Assembly: GCF_014250515.1 (NCBI RefSeq)
Contig: NZ_CP060202.1
Coordinates: 307,001-371,000 of the forward strand
Direction: 5' to 3'
Origin: Hymenobacter sediminicola
GTDB taxonomy: Bacteria; Bacteroidota; Bacteroidia; Cytophagales; Hymenobacteraceae
Length of the DNA: 64,000 nucleotides
Each line of letters starts with the position of its first letter. The first letter of the stretch is position 1. The notes beneath the pieces were generated by a model. That model saw only the letters and a list, made by a program, of their open reading frames with translations. It was not told the origin of the DNA and did no database searches. Below are positions 51,277 to 59,863 of this stretch, one piece after another. The translations under genes were made by a program, and so were the position numbers.

Positions 51277-52914
51277 ATGTATCTGACTTCTGCTCTTCGT
51301 GTGATGCGGTGCGTGCTGCTGGCGCTTAGTCTGGCACCAGCTGCCCAGGCCCAGCGAGCCGCTGGCCCTGGCCGCCCCGCCGATTTTCTGGACCCAGCTT
51401 TCCATCGGAGCCGCCGCGAGCTATTGCGCCAGGCACTGCCGGCTGGCTCAGCAGCGGTACTGTTTGCCAACCCGGTCCGCAACCGCGCCAATGACGTCAA
51501 CTATATCTTTCATCAGCATCCGGACTTATACTATCTCACCGGCTACGATGAGCCGGATGCGGTGCTGGTGCTGTTCAAGGAGCCCCAGACGGTAGGAGGA
51601 CAGGCTGGCATCACGGAAGCGCTGTTTGTACAGCCTCGCGACCCAAAAGCCGAACAATGGACTGGCCGTCGCCTCGGTACCGAAGGCACCCGGCAACAGT
51701 TGAAACTGCAGTACGTGGCCGATAACAAGGATTTCGCTGGAGCCGGCATCCGCTGGGCTGATTTCAAGCACATCCATTTCCTGGAACTCCCAACAGATGT
51801 TCGTGACGACAGCCGCAACCCTGCTGACCTGTTTGATCTGGTCGCTACGTTTCGTCGGCAAGCGGCTATTCCGGCCGACTACGACGCCCGCCGCGATGCA
51901 CTCTATACCACTGTGCAGCGCTACGGAATGGTGAATGCCGCCGGCATAAAGAGCTATGTAGAAGGCTTGGCGAAGAACCAGCCAGCATTAGCAACGGATG
52001 CTTATCTGCAAGGCTACCTCAAGGCCACCACCGATGCTGAACGGCAACAGGCCGTGGCCGCCCGTCCTGTCAGCCGCTTTGAGGTAGGCTCCCTCAACGA
52101 TGCACTAGACGAGTTGCGGGCCGTGAAGACTCCCGAAGAACTGAAGCTGCTGCGCCAAGCCGTGCGAATTAGTGCCGTGGGCCAGCAGGAGGTGATGAAG
52201 GCGCTGAAACCCGATATGGGTGAAATGGAAGTGCAGGGCCTACACGAGTATGTATACAAGAAATACGGAGCCGAATTTGAAGGCTATCCTAGCATTGTAG
52301 GTGCCGGCAGCAACGGTTGCATTCTGCACTACGAAACCAACGACAAGCCTCGCCTTGGCAACGACTTGATTCTGATGGACTGCGGGGCTGAGTACCACGG
52401 CTACACCGCCGATGTCACCCGGACTGCGCCGCCTTCCGGCAAGTTCAGCCCCGCCCAGCGCCAGATTTACGAGTTGGTGCTTGCCGCACAGGATGCCGGC
52501 ATCCAGGCGTGCAAAGCCGGCAACGAGTTTCAGGCTCCCAACAAAGCTGCGCAGAAAGTGGTAGCGGAAGGCCTCATTAAGCTTGGCATTATCCAGACAC
52601 CCGAGGAAATGCGCAAGTACTTCCCGCATGGCACCAGCCACTACCTCGGCCTCGACGTGCACGACCGGGGCAATTACAAGCCGCTGCAGGCTGGCAACGT
52701 CATCACGGTAGAGCCCGGCATCTATATTCCGGAAGGTAGCCCCTGCGATAAAAAGTGGTGGAACATTGGGGTGCGTATCGAAGATGATATCCTGATTACG
52801 GCTGACGCGCCCGAAAACCTCTCAAAAGAAGCGCCCCGCACCGTGGCCGAGGTAGAAGCCATGATGGCTAAATCCAGCGCACTCGACAATTTCAAACTGC
52901 CTGCCCTGAAGTAA
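51277..52914 (+). CDS. M24 aminopeptidase P-like (Xaa-Pro) peptidase, exported
   Basis: A 545-residue dinuclear metallopeptidase that removes the N-terminal residue before proline. The start at 51277 precedes a signal peptide (RCVLLALSLAPAAQAQ), so it is periplasmic. An N-terminal creatinase-like domain (about 45-260) contains VLFANPVRNRANDVNYIFHQ. Metal ligands of the catalytic domain are Asp368 and Asp379 (DCGAEYHGYTADVTRT), His451 (PHGTSHYLGLD), Glu479 (VEPGIYI) and Glu502 (RIEDD). All five are present, so it should be active. It interrupts the usual rpmB-rpmG pair. Confidence 0.94.
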   Translation: MYLTSALRVMRCVLLALSLAPAAQAQRAAGPGRPADFLDPAFHRSRRELLRQALPAGSAAVLFANPVRNRANDVNYIFHQHPDLYYLTGYDEPDAVLVLFKEPQTVGGQAGITEALFVQPRDPKAEQWTGRRLGTEGTRQQLKLQYVADNKDFAGAGIRWADFKHIHFLELPTDVRDDSRNPADLFDLVATFRRQAAIPADYDARRDALYTTVQRYGMVNAAGIKSYVEGLAKNQPALATDAYLQGYLKATTDAERQQAVAARPVSRFEVGSLNDALDELRAVKTPEELKLLRQAVRISAVGQQEVMKALKPDMGEMEVQGLHEYVYKKYGAEFEGYPSIVGAGSNGCILHYETNDKPRLGNDLILMDCGAEYHGYTADVTRTAPPSGKFSPAQRQIYELVLAAQDAGIQACKAGNEFQAPNKAAQKVVAEGLIKLGIIQTPEEMRKYFPHGTSHYLGLDVHDRGNYKPLQAGNVITVEPGIYIPEGSPCDKKWWNIGVRIEDDILITADAPENLSKEAPRTVAEVEAMMAKSSALDNFKLPALK

Positions 52915-53225
52915 CACACCTAGCATTTGTCTGAGGCGGCTTTACGTTCTCCTCGTTGAACGCAGTTCTGAAGCGGAGGAGTGCGCAGTGAAAATGTGGG
53001 GCACAAAGCCCTGTTATTTGAGCGGACTGCACCTGTAGTCGGGACCATTACTGAAGCTTTCTTCGGCAGTGGCCCCGCTTATGTGTATATTTGAGCGGTA
53101 TATATCGAAGGGCCGAAGCCCTGAATATCAAATTGATATTTGCCCGCGGATTATTCGCCTGACTGTTTGTCTATTCCGAAAAGACGCGTACCTTTGCAGT
53201 CCTTAATCCCAAAAACCCCGTCGAG
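52915..53225. other. Intergenic region before rpmG, 311 bases
   Basis: No gene seen. It contains a TATATTTG at 53086-53093 and, further on, the complete promoter at 53166-53196. Several short inverted sequences are present, none with a clear terminator form. Confidence 0.6.
53166..53196 (+). promoter_or_regulatory. Promoter of the rpmG operon, full -33/-7 consensus
   Basis: TTTG at 53166-53169, 19 bases, TACCTTTG at 53189-53196: an exact match to the Bacteroidota housekeeping promoter at the preferred spacing. Transcription should start about 53201, 25 bases before the rpmG ATG. The strongest promoter seen in the window. Confidence 0.85.
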
Positions 53226-53408
53226 ATGGCTAAGAAAGGCAATCGGGTGCAGGTGATCCTTGAATGCACTGAGCATAAAAACTCGGGGCAGCCCGGCACC
53301 TCGCGCTACATCACCACCAAGAACCGCAAGAACACTCCTGAGCGCATTGAGTTGAAGAAGTTCAACAACGTGCTCAAGAAGATGACCGTTCACAAGGAAA
53401 TCAAGTAA
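53226..53408 (+). CDS. rpmG: Ribosomal protein bL33
   Basis: A 60-residue large-subunit protein. [21 protein letters not shown], then [23 protein letters not shown], are the family core. The Cys pairs of the zinc form are missing (only one Cys), so like bL28 it is zinc-independent. It is the first gene after the strong promoter and lies seven bases before the DUF4295 gene. Confidence 0.97.
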   Translation: MAKKGNRVQVILECTEHKNSGQPGTSRYITTKNRKNTPERIELKKFNNVLKKMTVHKEIK

Positions 53409-53415
53409 TTGAGCA

Positions 53416-53577
53416 ATGGCTAAGAAAGTAGTAGCAACCCTGAAAACTCCAGGCGGCAAGGACTGGGCTAAAGTCATTCGTGCCGTGAAATCGGAGAAAA
53501 CCGGTGCCTATACCTTCCGCGAGGAGATGGTGCCCGTTGACAAAGTACAGGATTACCTCGCCACCGGCGTTAAGTAA
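53416..53577 (+). CDS. DUF4295 family small basic protein
   Basis: A 53-residue protein: MAKKVVATLKTPGGKDWAKV at the start, KSEKTGAYTFREE in the middle and VPVDKVQDYLA near the end. This is the Bacteroidota DUF4295 family, always found next to rpmG. It is basic and probably ribosome-associated, but its function is unproven. A terminator follows closely, so the operon is rpmG-DUF4295. Confidence 0.88.
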   Translation: MAKKVVATLKTPGGKDWAKVIRAVKSEKTGAYTFREEMVPVDKVQDYLATGVK

Positions 53578-53612
53578 TTCGGTGCCCCCTGTGGCAATCT
53601 GAATAAGTGAAG

Positions 53613-53638
53613 AAGTCCCGCCATCGTGGGACTTTTTT
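53613..53638 (+). terminator. Rho-independent terminator after DUF4295
   Basis: A nine-bp stem (53613-53621 with 53626-53634, one G-T pair), four-base loop and a run of six T. Confidence 0.92.
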
Positions 53639-53651
53639 GCGTTGTAGCACG

Positions 53652-53749
53652 AAGCTCCAGCTTGGTGCCCTGTTGAGTGGCTGGCCTACTGCCCGTAATA
53701 CGCCATCTGCTTTACCTCAGCAACGACGCGCGAAGCTGGAGCTTCGCGC
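53652..53749. repeat. Inverted repeat pair plus palindrome before ftsY
   Basis: AAGCTCCAGCTT at 53652-53663 is repeated in inverted form as AAGCTGGAGCTT at 53733-53744. The second copy sits in a 10-bp perfect hairpin (53728-53737 with 53740-53749) that ends 14 bases before the ftsY ATG. The A-A-G-C-T-x-x-A-G-C-T-T core suggests a dispersed repeat family. Confidence 0.75.
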
Positions 53750-53763
53750 AACATCCTGACCGA

Positions 53764-54741
53764 ATGGGACTTTTCGATTTTTTCAAGAAGGATAAGGAAA
53801 GCAAGGAGCAGCAGCAGGCTCTTGATGAGGGACTGCAGAAAACCAAAACCAACTTCTTCGACCAACTCAGCAAAGCGGTAGTAGGCAAGAACACGGTAGA
53901 CGAAGCGGTGCTCGATGACCTCGAAACGCTGCTCGTGCACGCCGATGTGGGCATCGACACAACGGTGAAGGTCATTGACCGGATTGAGAAGCGCGTGGCC
54001 CGCGACAAGTATGTGAATACGTCGGAGCTGGACCGCATTCTGCGTGAGGAAATCGTGGAGCTGCTGGACCGCAACAGCGCCGCTACCGGTTCTCGCGCCA
54101 TTCTGGACCGCCCCGACAACACCGGTTCGCCGTTTGTGATAATGGTAGTGGGTGTGAATGGCGTGGGCAAAACCACCACCATTGGGAAGCTGGCGCACCG
54201 TTTCCACTCAGCGGGTAAGAAAGTAGTACTAGGCGCTGCTGATACCTTCCGAGCTGCAGCCGTAGACCAGCTTATCATCTGGGGCCAGCGGGTGGGCGTG
54301 CCGGTTATTTCGCATGGCATGAACACCGACCCGGCCTCGGTGGCCTACGATGCGGTGCAGAAAGGGGTGGAAATGGGCGCCGACGTGGTAATTATTGACA
54401 CGGCCGGCCGCCTGCACAACAAGGTGAACCTGATGAACGAGCTGAGTAAAATCAAGCGCGTGATGCAGAAGGTAATTCCCGATGCGCCCCATGAGGTGCT
54501 GCTAGTACTTGATGGGAGCACCGGCCAGAATGCTTTCCTGCAAGCCAAGGAATTTACCAAGGCAACGGAGGTGTCGGCCCTGGCCATCACCAAACTCGAC
54601 GGCACGGCCAAAGGCGGCGTGGTTATCGGCATCAGTGACCAGCTCCAGGTGCCTGTGCGCTATATTGGAGTGGGAGAGAAGATGACCGACCTGCAGCTAT
54701 TCGACCGGCATACGTTCGTGAATTCGCTGTTTAAGAAATAA
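53764..54741 (+). CDS. ftsY: Signal recognition particle receptor FtsY
   Basis: A 325-residue GTPase that receives the SRP-ribosome complex at the membrane. It has a short acidic N-terminal helix, the four-helix N domain (about 30-110) and the G domain. The P-loop is GVNGVGKTTT (130-139), then ADTFRAAAVDQL, DTAGR and TKLDG. The start at 53764 (MGLFDFFKK) gives an amphipathic, basic helix as expected for membrane contact; the longer frame upstream lies within the repeat. Confidence 0.97.
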   Translation: MGLFDFFKKDKESKEQQQALDEGLQKTKTNFFDQLSKAVVGKNTVDEAVLDDLETLLVHADVGIDTTVKVIDRIEKRVARDKYVNTSELDRILREEIVELLDRNSAATGSRAILDRPDNTGSPFVIMVVGVNGVGKTTTIGKLAHRFHSAGKKVVLGAADTFRAAAVDQLIIWGQRVGVPVISHGMNTDPASVAYDAVQKGVEMGADVVIIDTAGRLHNKVNLMNELSKIKRVMQKVIPDAPHEVLLVLDGSTGQNAFLQAKEFTKATEVSALAITKLDGTAKGGVVIGISDQLQVPVRYIGVGEKMTDLQLFDRHTFVNSLFKK

Positions 54742-54754
54742 GGATTACTAAAAC

Positions 54755-54833
54755 GGTCATTCCGCGCGAAGTGAGGAAGTAGGGTACATCGTTAAGCGGT
54801 AACCCCCGATTCCTCGTTTCGCGCGGAATAACC
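54755..54833. repeat. REP-like inverted repeat (GTCATTCCGCGC type)
   Basis: Arms 54755-54778 and 54810-54833 are 24 bases each and inverted with three mismatches. The arm holds GTCATTCCGCGCGAAG, a different family from that at 23505 but of the same general form. Located between ftsY and the next gene. Confidence 0.8.
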
Positions 54834-54863
54834 ATTTATACCTGCCTCAACCTACCCATTGCC

Positions 54864-55793
54864 ATGCGCCTACCCGCTGCCCTAGTCCTGTTGTTCTGGA
54901 TGCTACAGTTTTCCTTGCAAGCCCAGACGATGCAGCAAAAAACCGTGGCTGGTCGCATTGAGCACATCGAGAGCTTCGCATCCAAACTGGTAGAGCCACG
55001 GACCGTGGATGTGTGGCTGCCAGCCAACTACGACGGGAAACGACGTTTTGCGGTGCTGTACATGCACGACGGGCAGATGCTGTTCGACAGTACCACCACC
55101 TGGAACCACCAAGCCTGGAACGTGGACGACGTGGTAACCCAACTGCAACGGGACGGGCAGCTGCAGGACGTGCTGGTGGTAGGCGTCTGGAATGCCGGGG
55201 CCCGTCGCCACGCCAACTATTTTCCCCAGAAGCCTTTTGAACAACTGACTACAGCGGAGCGCGACACCGTGGTTCAGCAACTGCGCCAGTCGGGCCGTAG
55301 TACCGAGCAGTTTCAGCCCAATTCCGACGCCTACCTCCGCTTTCTGGTAACGGAACTCAAGCCTTTTATCGACCGCAAATACCGTGTGTACTCCGACCGT
55401 CAGCATACGTTTGTGGCCGGCAGCAGCATGGGCGGGCTGATTTCGATGTATGCCCTGTGTGAGTACCCGGCCGTGTTTGGTGGGGCGGCCTGCCTCTCCA
55501 CGCACTGGCCCGGGACATTCACGGTGCGCAACAACCCCATGCCCGCTGCCTTTCTGCGTTACCTGCGTACCGCCCTGCCTGACCCGCGCACGCACAAGCT
55601 CTACTTCGATTGTGGCGACCAGACTTTGGATGCGCTGTATCCGGCCATTCAACGTGAGGTAGATGCCGTAGTACAGGCCCGGGGCTATACACCAACCTCT
55701 TGGCAGACGCGCTACGTGCCGGGGCAAAACCACAGCGAAAAAGCCTGGAACCAACGACTTGATAAGCCGCTGCTGTTTCTGCTGGGTAAATAA
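54864..55793 (+). CDS. Esterase family protein (esterase D/CE1-like), exported
   Basis: A 309-residue alpha/beta hydrolase with a signal peptide (cleavage near LQAQ, residue 21). YMHDGQMLFD (66-75) is the oxyanion region, GSSMGG the nucleophile motif (Ser188), and FDCGDQTLD and GQNHSEKAW supply the Asp and His near the end. This is the putative-esterase family that includes enterochelin esterase and feruloyl esterase. The NWP-type plant-ester motifs are not seen. The true substrate is open. Confidence 0.9.
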   Translation: MRLPAALVLLFWMLQFSLQAQTMQQKTVAGRIEHIESFASKLVEPRTVDVWLPANYDGKRRFAVLYMHDGQMLFDSTTTWNHQAWNVDDVVTQLQRDGQLQDVLVVGVWNAGARRHANYFPQKPFEQLTTAERDTVVQQLRQSGRSTEQFQPNSDAYLRFLVTELKPFIDRKYRVYSDRQHTFVAGSSMGGLISMYALCEYPAVFGGAACLSTHWPGTFTVRNNPMPAAFLRYLRTALPDPRTHKLYFDCGDQTLDALYPAIQREVDAVVQARGYTPTSWQTRYVPGQNHSEKAWNQRLDKPLLFLLGK

Positions 55794-55933
55794 ACCAGCC
55801 AGATACTATTGCTACAGAGGTGCTCTGCGCAGACGTTAAGCGCATCCGTTGCCGCTCCAGAAAAGGAGGCGAAAACTACAGGGCCCGGCGCACAAAGAAA
55901 CTTCCTCAGTAGGAAAAGGCGTTGCCTACTGCG

Positions 55934-55941
55934 TACCTTTG
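55934..55941 (+). promoter_or_regulatory. -7 promoter element for rimO
   Basis: TACCTTTG, exact TAnnTTTG, 91 bases before the ATG at 56025. Confidence 0.5.
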
Positions 55942-56024
55942 CGGTCCGATTTTCGTCGCGGGCCGTCGCGGGCAACTTTCTCACTGATAAGAAATTGCCC
56001 GGCCGCCCGCCTACCCAATCCAGC

Positions 56025-57338
56025 ATGAAAGTAAGAAGCCAGCAGGCCAATAAAGTCAACGTCATCACCCTCGGCTGCTCCAAGAACATCGTGGACTCGG
56101 AGGTGCTTATGGGCCAGCTTCGCGCCAACCAGTTTGAGGTGACGCACGAAGCCGAACAGAGCGACGCCAACATCGTCATCATCAACACCTGCGGCTTTAT
56201 CGACAATGCCAAGCAGGAAAGCATTGATACCATCCTGCGCTACGCCGACGAGAAGGAAGCCGGCAAACTGGACAAGCTTTACGTGACGGGCTGCCTCTCC
56301 CAGCGCTATAAGGACGACCTGGAGGTGGAAATTCCGCAGGTAGATGCTTTCTTCGGCACCTTGGAGCTGCCGCAGCTGATGAAGACGCTGGAGGCCAACT
56401 ACATGCACGAGCTGGTGGGCGAGCGGCTGCTGACCACGCCCAAGCACTACGCCTACTTCAAGATTGCCGAGGGCTGCAACCGGCCCTGCTCGTTCTGCGC
56501 CATCCCGTTGATGCGCGGTAAGCACATGGACCGCCCCATCGAGGACTTGGTGAAGGAAGCCAACCGCCTCGCCTCCATGGGAACCAAGGAGTTGATTCTT
56601 ATTGCCCAGGATCTGACCTATTACGGCCTGCAGCACTATGGCGAGCGGAAGCTGGCCGACCTGCTCCGCAACCTGTCCGACGTGAACGGCATCGACTGGA
56701 TCCGGCTGCAGTATGCCTACCCCTCGCAATTCCCGATGGATGCCCTGGACGTGATGAACGAGCGGGACAACATCTGCAAATACCTGGATATGCCGCTGCA
56801 GCATATTTCCGATAACATGCTGAAAACCATGCGCCGCGGCATTAGCAAGCGTCGCACCGTGGAGCTGGTGGATACCATCCGGCAGCGGGTGCCCGACATT
56901 GCGCTCCGTACCACACTCATTGCGGGCCACCCCGGCGAGACCCAGCAGGATTTCGAGGAACTGTACCGCTTCGTAGAGGAAACTCGCTTCGACCGGTTGG
57001 GCATCTTCAACTATTCGCACGAAGACAATACGCACTCCTACACGCTCGAAGACGACGTGCCGGCCGAGGTGAAGCAGGACCGCGCCGACCAAATTATGGA
57101 GCTGCAGCAGGGTATTTCGATGGAGCTGAACGAGGAGCGCGTGGGCCAGACCCATAAGGTGCTGTTCGACCGCAAGGAAAGCGGCTACTTTGTGGGCCGC
57201 ACTCAGTACGACTCGCCGGAAGTAGACAACGAAGTGCTGGTGCCTGCCACCAAAGACACCTACGTGCGTCTCGGCGACTTCGCACAGGTGCAGATTACGG
57301 AGGCCTCGGACTTCGATTTGTACGGCAAGCTGGTATAA
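56025..57338 (+). CDS. rimO: Ribosomal protein uS12 methylthiotransferase RimO
   Basis: A 437-residue radical-SAM enzyme with two iron-sulfur clusters that adds a methylthio group to Asp of uS12. The N-terminal cluster cysteines are Cys18, Cys56 and Cys90. The radical-SAM cluster is C-x3-C-x2-C with Cys151, Cys155 and Cys158 in CNRPCSFC. A TRAM domain (about 365-435) ends the protein. The frame is open 72 codons upstream, but family similarity begins at MKVRSQQ. It stays next to ftsY in the usual Bacteroidota order, with one esterase between. Confidence 0.97.
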   Translation: MKVRSQQANKVNVITLGCSKNIVDSEVLMGQLRANQFEVTHEAEQSDANIVIINTCGFIDNAKQESIDTILRYADEKEAGKLDKLYVTGCLSQRYKDDLEVEIPQVDAFFGTLELPQLMKTLEANYMHELVGERLLTTPKHYAYFKIAEGCNRPCSFCAIPLMRGKHMDRPIEDLVKEANRLASMGTKELILIAQDLTYYGLQHYGERKLADLLRNLSDVNGIDWIRLQYAYPSQFPMDALDVMNERDNICKYLDMPLQHISDNMLKTMRRGISKRRTVELVDTIRQRVPDIALRTTLIAGHPGETQQDFEELYRFVEETRFDRLGIFNYSHEDNTHSYTLEDDVPAEVKQDRADQIMELQQGISMELNEERVGQTHKVLFDRKESGYFVGRTQYDSPEVDNEVLVPATKDTYVRLGDFAQVQITEASDFDLYGKLV

Positions 57339-57389
57339 GGTTCGGCTTGCCAGCTGCCAGGCGGACATACCAAGTGAATGAGCTTGTAG

Positions 57390-57427
57390 TAGCTCCCGGT
57401 GCCCCAAGTGCCGGGAGCTATTATTTT
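57390..57427 (+). terminator. Rho-independent terminator after rimO
   Basis: A perfect 10-bp stem (57390-57399 with 57411-57420), an 11-base loop and a T-rich tail. Confidence 0.88.
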
Positions 57428-57535
57428 GTAACGCTTTGACTAGTAGATGGAAAATGCCAATCAGCAACCCCAACTAAAAATACCCAGTTACTTTGTGGCA
57501 GCTGGCTGGTTATAGCCCGATTATCCCTCTCTCGT

Positions 57536-59128
57536 ATGTCCGTCACGACTCTCTCGTACGCCGAAACCGGCGCATTTTCTTCCCTGCTCACCGATTACCT
57601 GGCCCGTCACGAAGGCTTAGCTCCTTTCTATCATCGGTTCCCGACGCTAGAAGCATTTGGTGAGCAACTGCAGGAAAAACAGACGCACTACACCCCGGAC
57701 GCCCGCCAGCGGCTGGTAGCAGCACTCCGGCAGCAGTACGCCACGCTACTGGCCGTGCACCCGGCCGTGCAGGCGAACATCGAGTTGCTTGCCAAGGACA
57801 CGACGTTCACTATCACCACCGGCCACCAGCTCAATCTGTTTACCGGGCCGCTGTATTTCATCTATAAGATTGTGACGGCAGTAAAGCTGGCTCGCCAGCT
57901 GAAGGAGCACTATCCGCAGTACGATTTTGTGCCAGTGTACTGGATGGCTACCGAAGACCACGACTTCGCGGAAATCAACCACTTCAACCTGTTCGGCAAG
58001 AAATACGAGTGGAACGCCGCCGAAATAGGAGGCCCTGTAGGCCGCCTGCCGCTGGCCGGATTGAAAGAGGATTTATTGGACCAACTGCCTAGTGACATTC
58101 CAGCTCTGTTCCGGCAGGCGTATGAAGAATCGGGTACGCTGGCGGCCGCCACCCGCCGCCTCACCCACGACCTGTTCGGGGAGCTGGGTTTGGTAAGCCT
58201 TGATGCTGATGCTCCCGAGCTCAAGCAGGCACTGGTACCGGTGCTTAGAACCGAAATTCAGGAGCAGGCGTCCAACAAAGCCGTGCAGGCGGCTAATGCC
58301 CGTCTGGAAGCCGCTGGTTATAAGCCACAGGTGTACTCGCGTCCTATCAATCTATTCTTCTTGACCGACGCCGGCAAGCGGGAGCGGCTGGAGTACGATG
58401 CGGCCCAGGACTGCGTGCAGATTACGGTGCGCAATACCGGCCGCTGCCATACGCAACAGGAAGTGCTGGAGCTGGCGCAGCAGCATCCCGAGCAGTTTAG
58501 CCCGAATGTGGTGCTGCGGCCATTGTATCAGGAGTTGCTGCTGCCCAACCTGTGCTACATCGGGGGTGGGGCAGAAGTGGCATACTGGTTTCAGCTGAAA
58601 GGTGTATTTGAAGAAAGCGGGGTGCCTTTCCCGATTCTGCTGCTCCGCAACTCGGCACAGTACATCGGCAAGGCCAATGCGGCCAAGCTGCGCAAGCTGG
58701 GCCTGACTTCTCTGGATGTGTTCCGGCCGCTGCCCGAGCTCAAGAAACAGGTAGGTATCACGTTGGGCCAGGAAGAGGTGAGCCTGCAGCAGCAGCAGCA
58801 GCAACTGGCAGAAGCTTTCCGGCAGGTAGCCGATCTGGCGCAGCGCCTCGACCCAACGCTGGTGAAGACCGTAGCGGCCGAGCAGCAGAAAGTAGCTGGC
58901 ATTGTAACGGGCCTCGAAAAGCGCCTGAGCAAAGCCGCTGAAGCCAAGCATGAAACCGCCTACAGCCAGCTCACGGCTCTCAAAGACAAGCTGATGCCGA
59001 ACGGTCATCTGCAGGAGCGGGAAGACAACGTGTTGAGCATCCTCATCAATAACCCCGACTTCATCAACCAGTTGCTGGATGCCTTCGACCCGCTGGCGCT
59101 GGAGTTTACGGTGCTGGAAGAGGAGTAA
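57536..59128 (+). CDS. bshC: Bacillithiol synthase BshC (cysteine-adding enzyme)
   Basis: A 530-residue enzyme that attaches cysteine to glucosaminyl-malate, the last step of bacillithiol synthesis. Family landmarks are ITTGHQLNLFTGPLYFIYK (93-111), VPVYWMATEDHDFAEIN (about 137-153) and LRNSAQYIG (about 366). A Gln-rich coiled coil (about 415-470) is typical for the C-terminal region. Length is normal. The other genes bshA and bshB are not in the window. It is 88 bases before the 5-formyl-THF cyclo-ligase gene. Confidence 0.95.
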   Translation: MSVTTLSYAETGAFSSLLTDYLARHEGLAPFYHRFPTLEAFGEQLQEKQTHYTPDARQRLVAALRQQYATLLAVHPAVQANIELLAKDTTFTITTGHQLNLFTGPLYFIYKIVTAVKLARQLKEHYPQYDFVPVYWMATEDHDFAEINHFNLFGKKYEWNAAEIGGPVGRLPLAGLKEDLLDQLPSDIPALFRQAYEESGTLAAATRRLTHDLFGELGLVSLDADAPELKQALVPVLRTEIQEQASNKAVQAANARLEAAGYKPQVYSRPINLFFLTDAGKRERLEYDAAQDCVQITVRNTGRCHTQQEVLELAQQHPEQFSPNVVLRPLYQELLLPNLCYIGGGAEVAYWFQLKGVFEESGVPFPILLLRNSAQYIGKANAAKLRKLGLTSLDVFRPLPELKKQVGITLGQEEVSLQQQQQQLAEAFRQVADLAQRLDPTLVKTVAAEQQKVAGIVTGLEKRLSKAAEAKHETAYSQLTALKDKLMPNGHLQEREDNVLSILINNPDFINQLLDAFDPLALEFTVLEEE

Positions 59129-59215
59129 GTAACAATGAAAGACTACGTGGCTGCGGTATATCCTGACAGTCAGTGGATAACGTGCCAGATGCGGGTGGCG
59201 TTTCAAACGTTTGGT

Positions 59216-59788
59216 ATGCTGAAAACCGACTTGCGCCGCGCAGCACTAGCCCGCCGCCGCGCCCTTCCGGAAGAGGAAGTTACCCGTCGCAGTGACGAGC
59301 TGCGCAGGCAGCTTTTCCGTCACTTCCCGGTGGCAGAGTGGCAATGGCTCCATTTGTTTCTGCCGATTCCGCACCATAAAGAGCCTGATACCTGGCCCAT
59401 CGTTATAGAAATCTGGGGTGAAGATCTGCCGGTGCAATTGGCTGTGCCCGTGGTACAGCCTGATGGCCAGACACTGCGCCACTACCACCTCACGCCCGAC
59501 ACCCAGCTTCTCGACAACAAATGGGGAATTCCGGAGCCAGTAAAAGCCCCGGAGGTGCTGCCGACACAGCTGGATGCCGTGCTTATTCCGCTGCTGGCTT
59601 TTGATGAACAGGGCCACCGCGTAGGCTATGGCAAAGGATTCTACGACCGATTTCTGGCCGAATGCCGGCCCGATACGCTACGTATCGGGCTGAGCCTAGA
59701 GCCACCGGTGCCGCGCATTGTTGATGCCTGGGACGGCGACGTACGCCTGCACGCCTGCATCACGCCAGAGAAAGTGTGGCGGTTCTGA
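59216..59788 (+). CDS. 5-formyltetrahydrofolate cyclo-ligase
   Basis: A 190-residue enzyme that uses ATP to turn 5-formyl-THF into 5,10-methenyl-THF. The ATP-binding motif [12 protein letters not shown] (136-147) is clear, preceded by [10 protein letters not shown]. The N-terminal helix [17 protein letters not shown] has the usual Lys/Arg pattern. An in-frame ATG at 59135 would overlap no motif, so 59216 is preferred. It may be co-transcribed with bshC. Confidence 0.94.
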   Translation: MLKTDLRRAALARRRALPEEEVTRRSDELRRQLFRHFPVAEWQWLHLFLPIPHHKEPDTWPIVIEIWGEDLPVQLAVPVVQPDGQTLRHYHLTPDTQLLDNKWGIPEPVKAPEVLPTQLDAVLIPLLAFDEQGHRVGYGKGFYDRFLAECRPDTLRIGLSLEPPVPRIVDAWDGDVRLHACITPEKVWRF

Positions 59789-59863
59789 GACGTGCGGACT
59801 ATGCAATAAGCCGGAGCGCCAAGCCGTTGAGTGAATATCAATTCACTATATACCATTTGTGTC

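Noticed and set aside
55926..57473. Long minus-strand open frame (515 codons) opposite rimO
   Set aside because: rimO on the plus strand has all cluster cysteines. The antisense frame is a by-product of GC-rich codons and has no recognisable domain.
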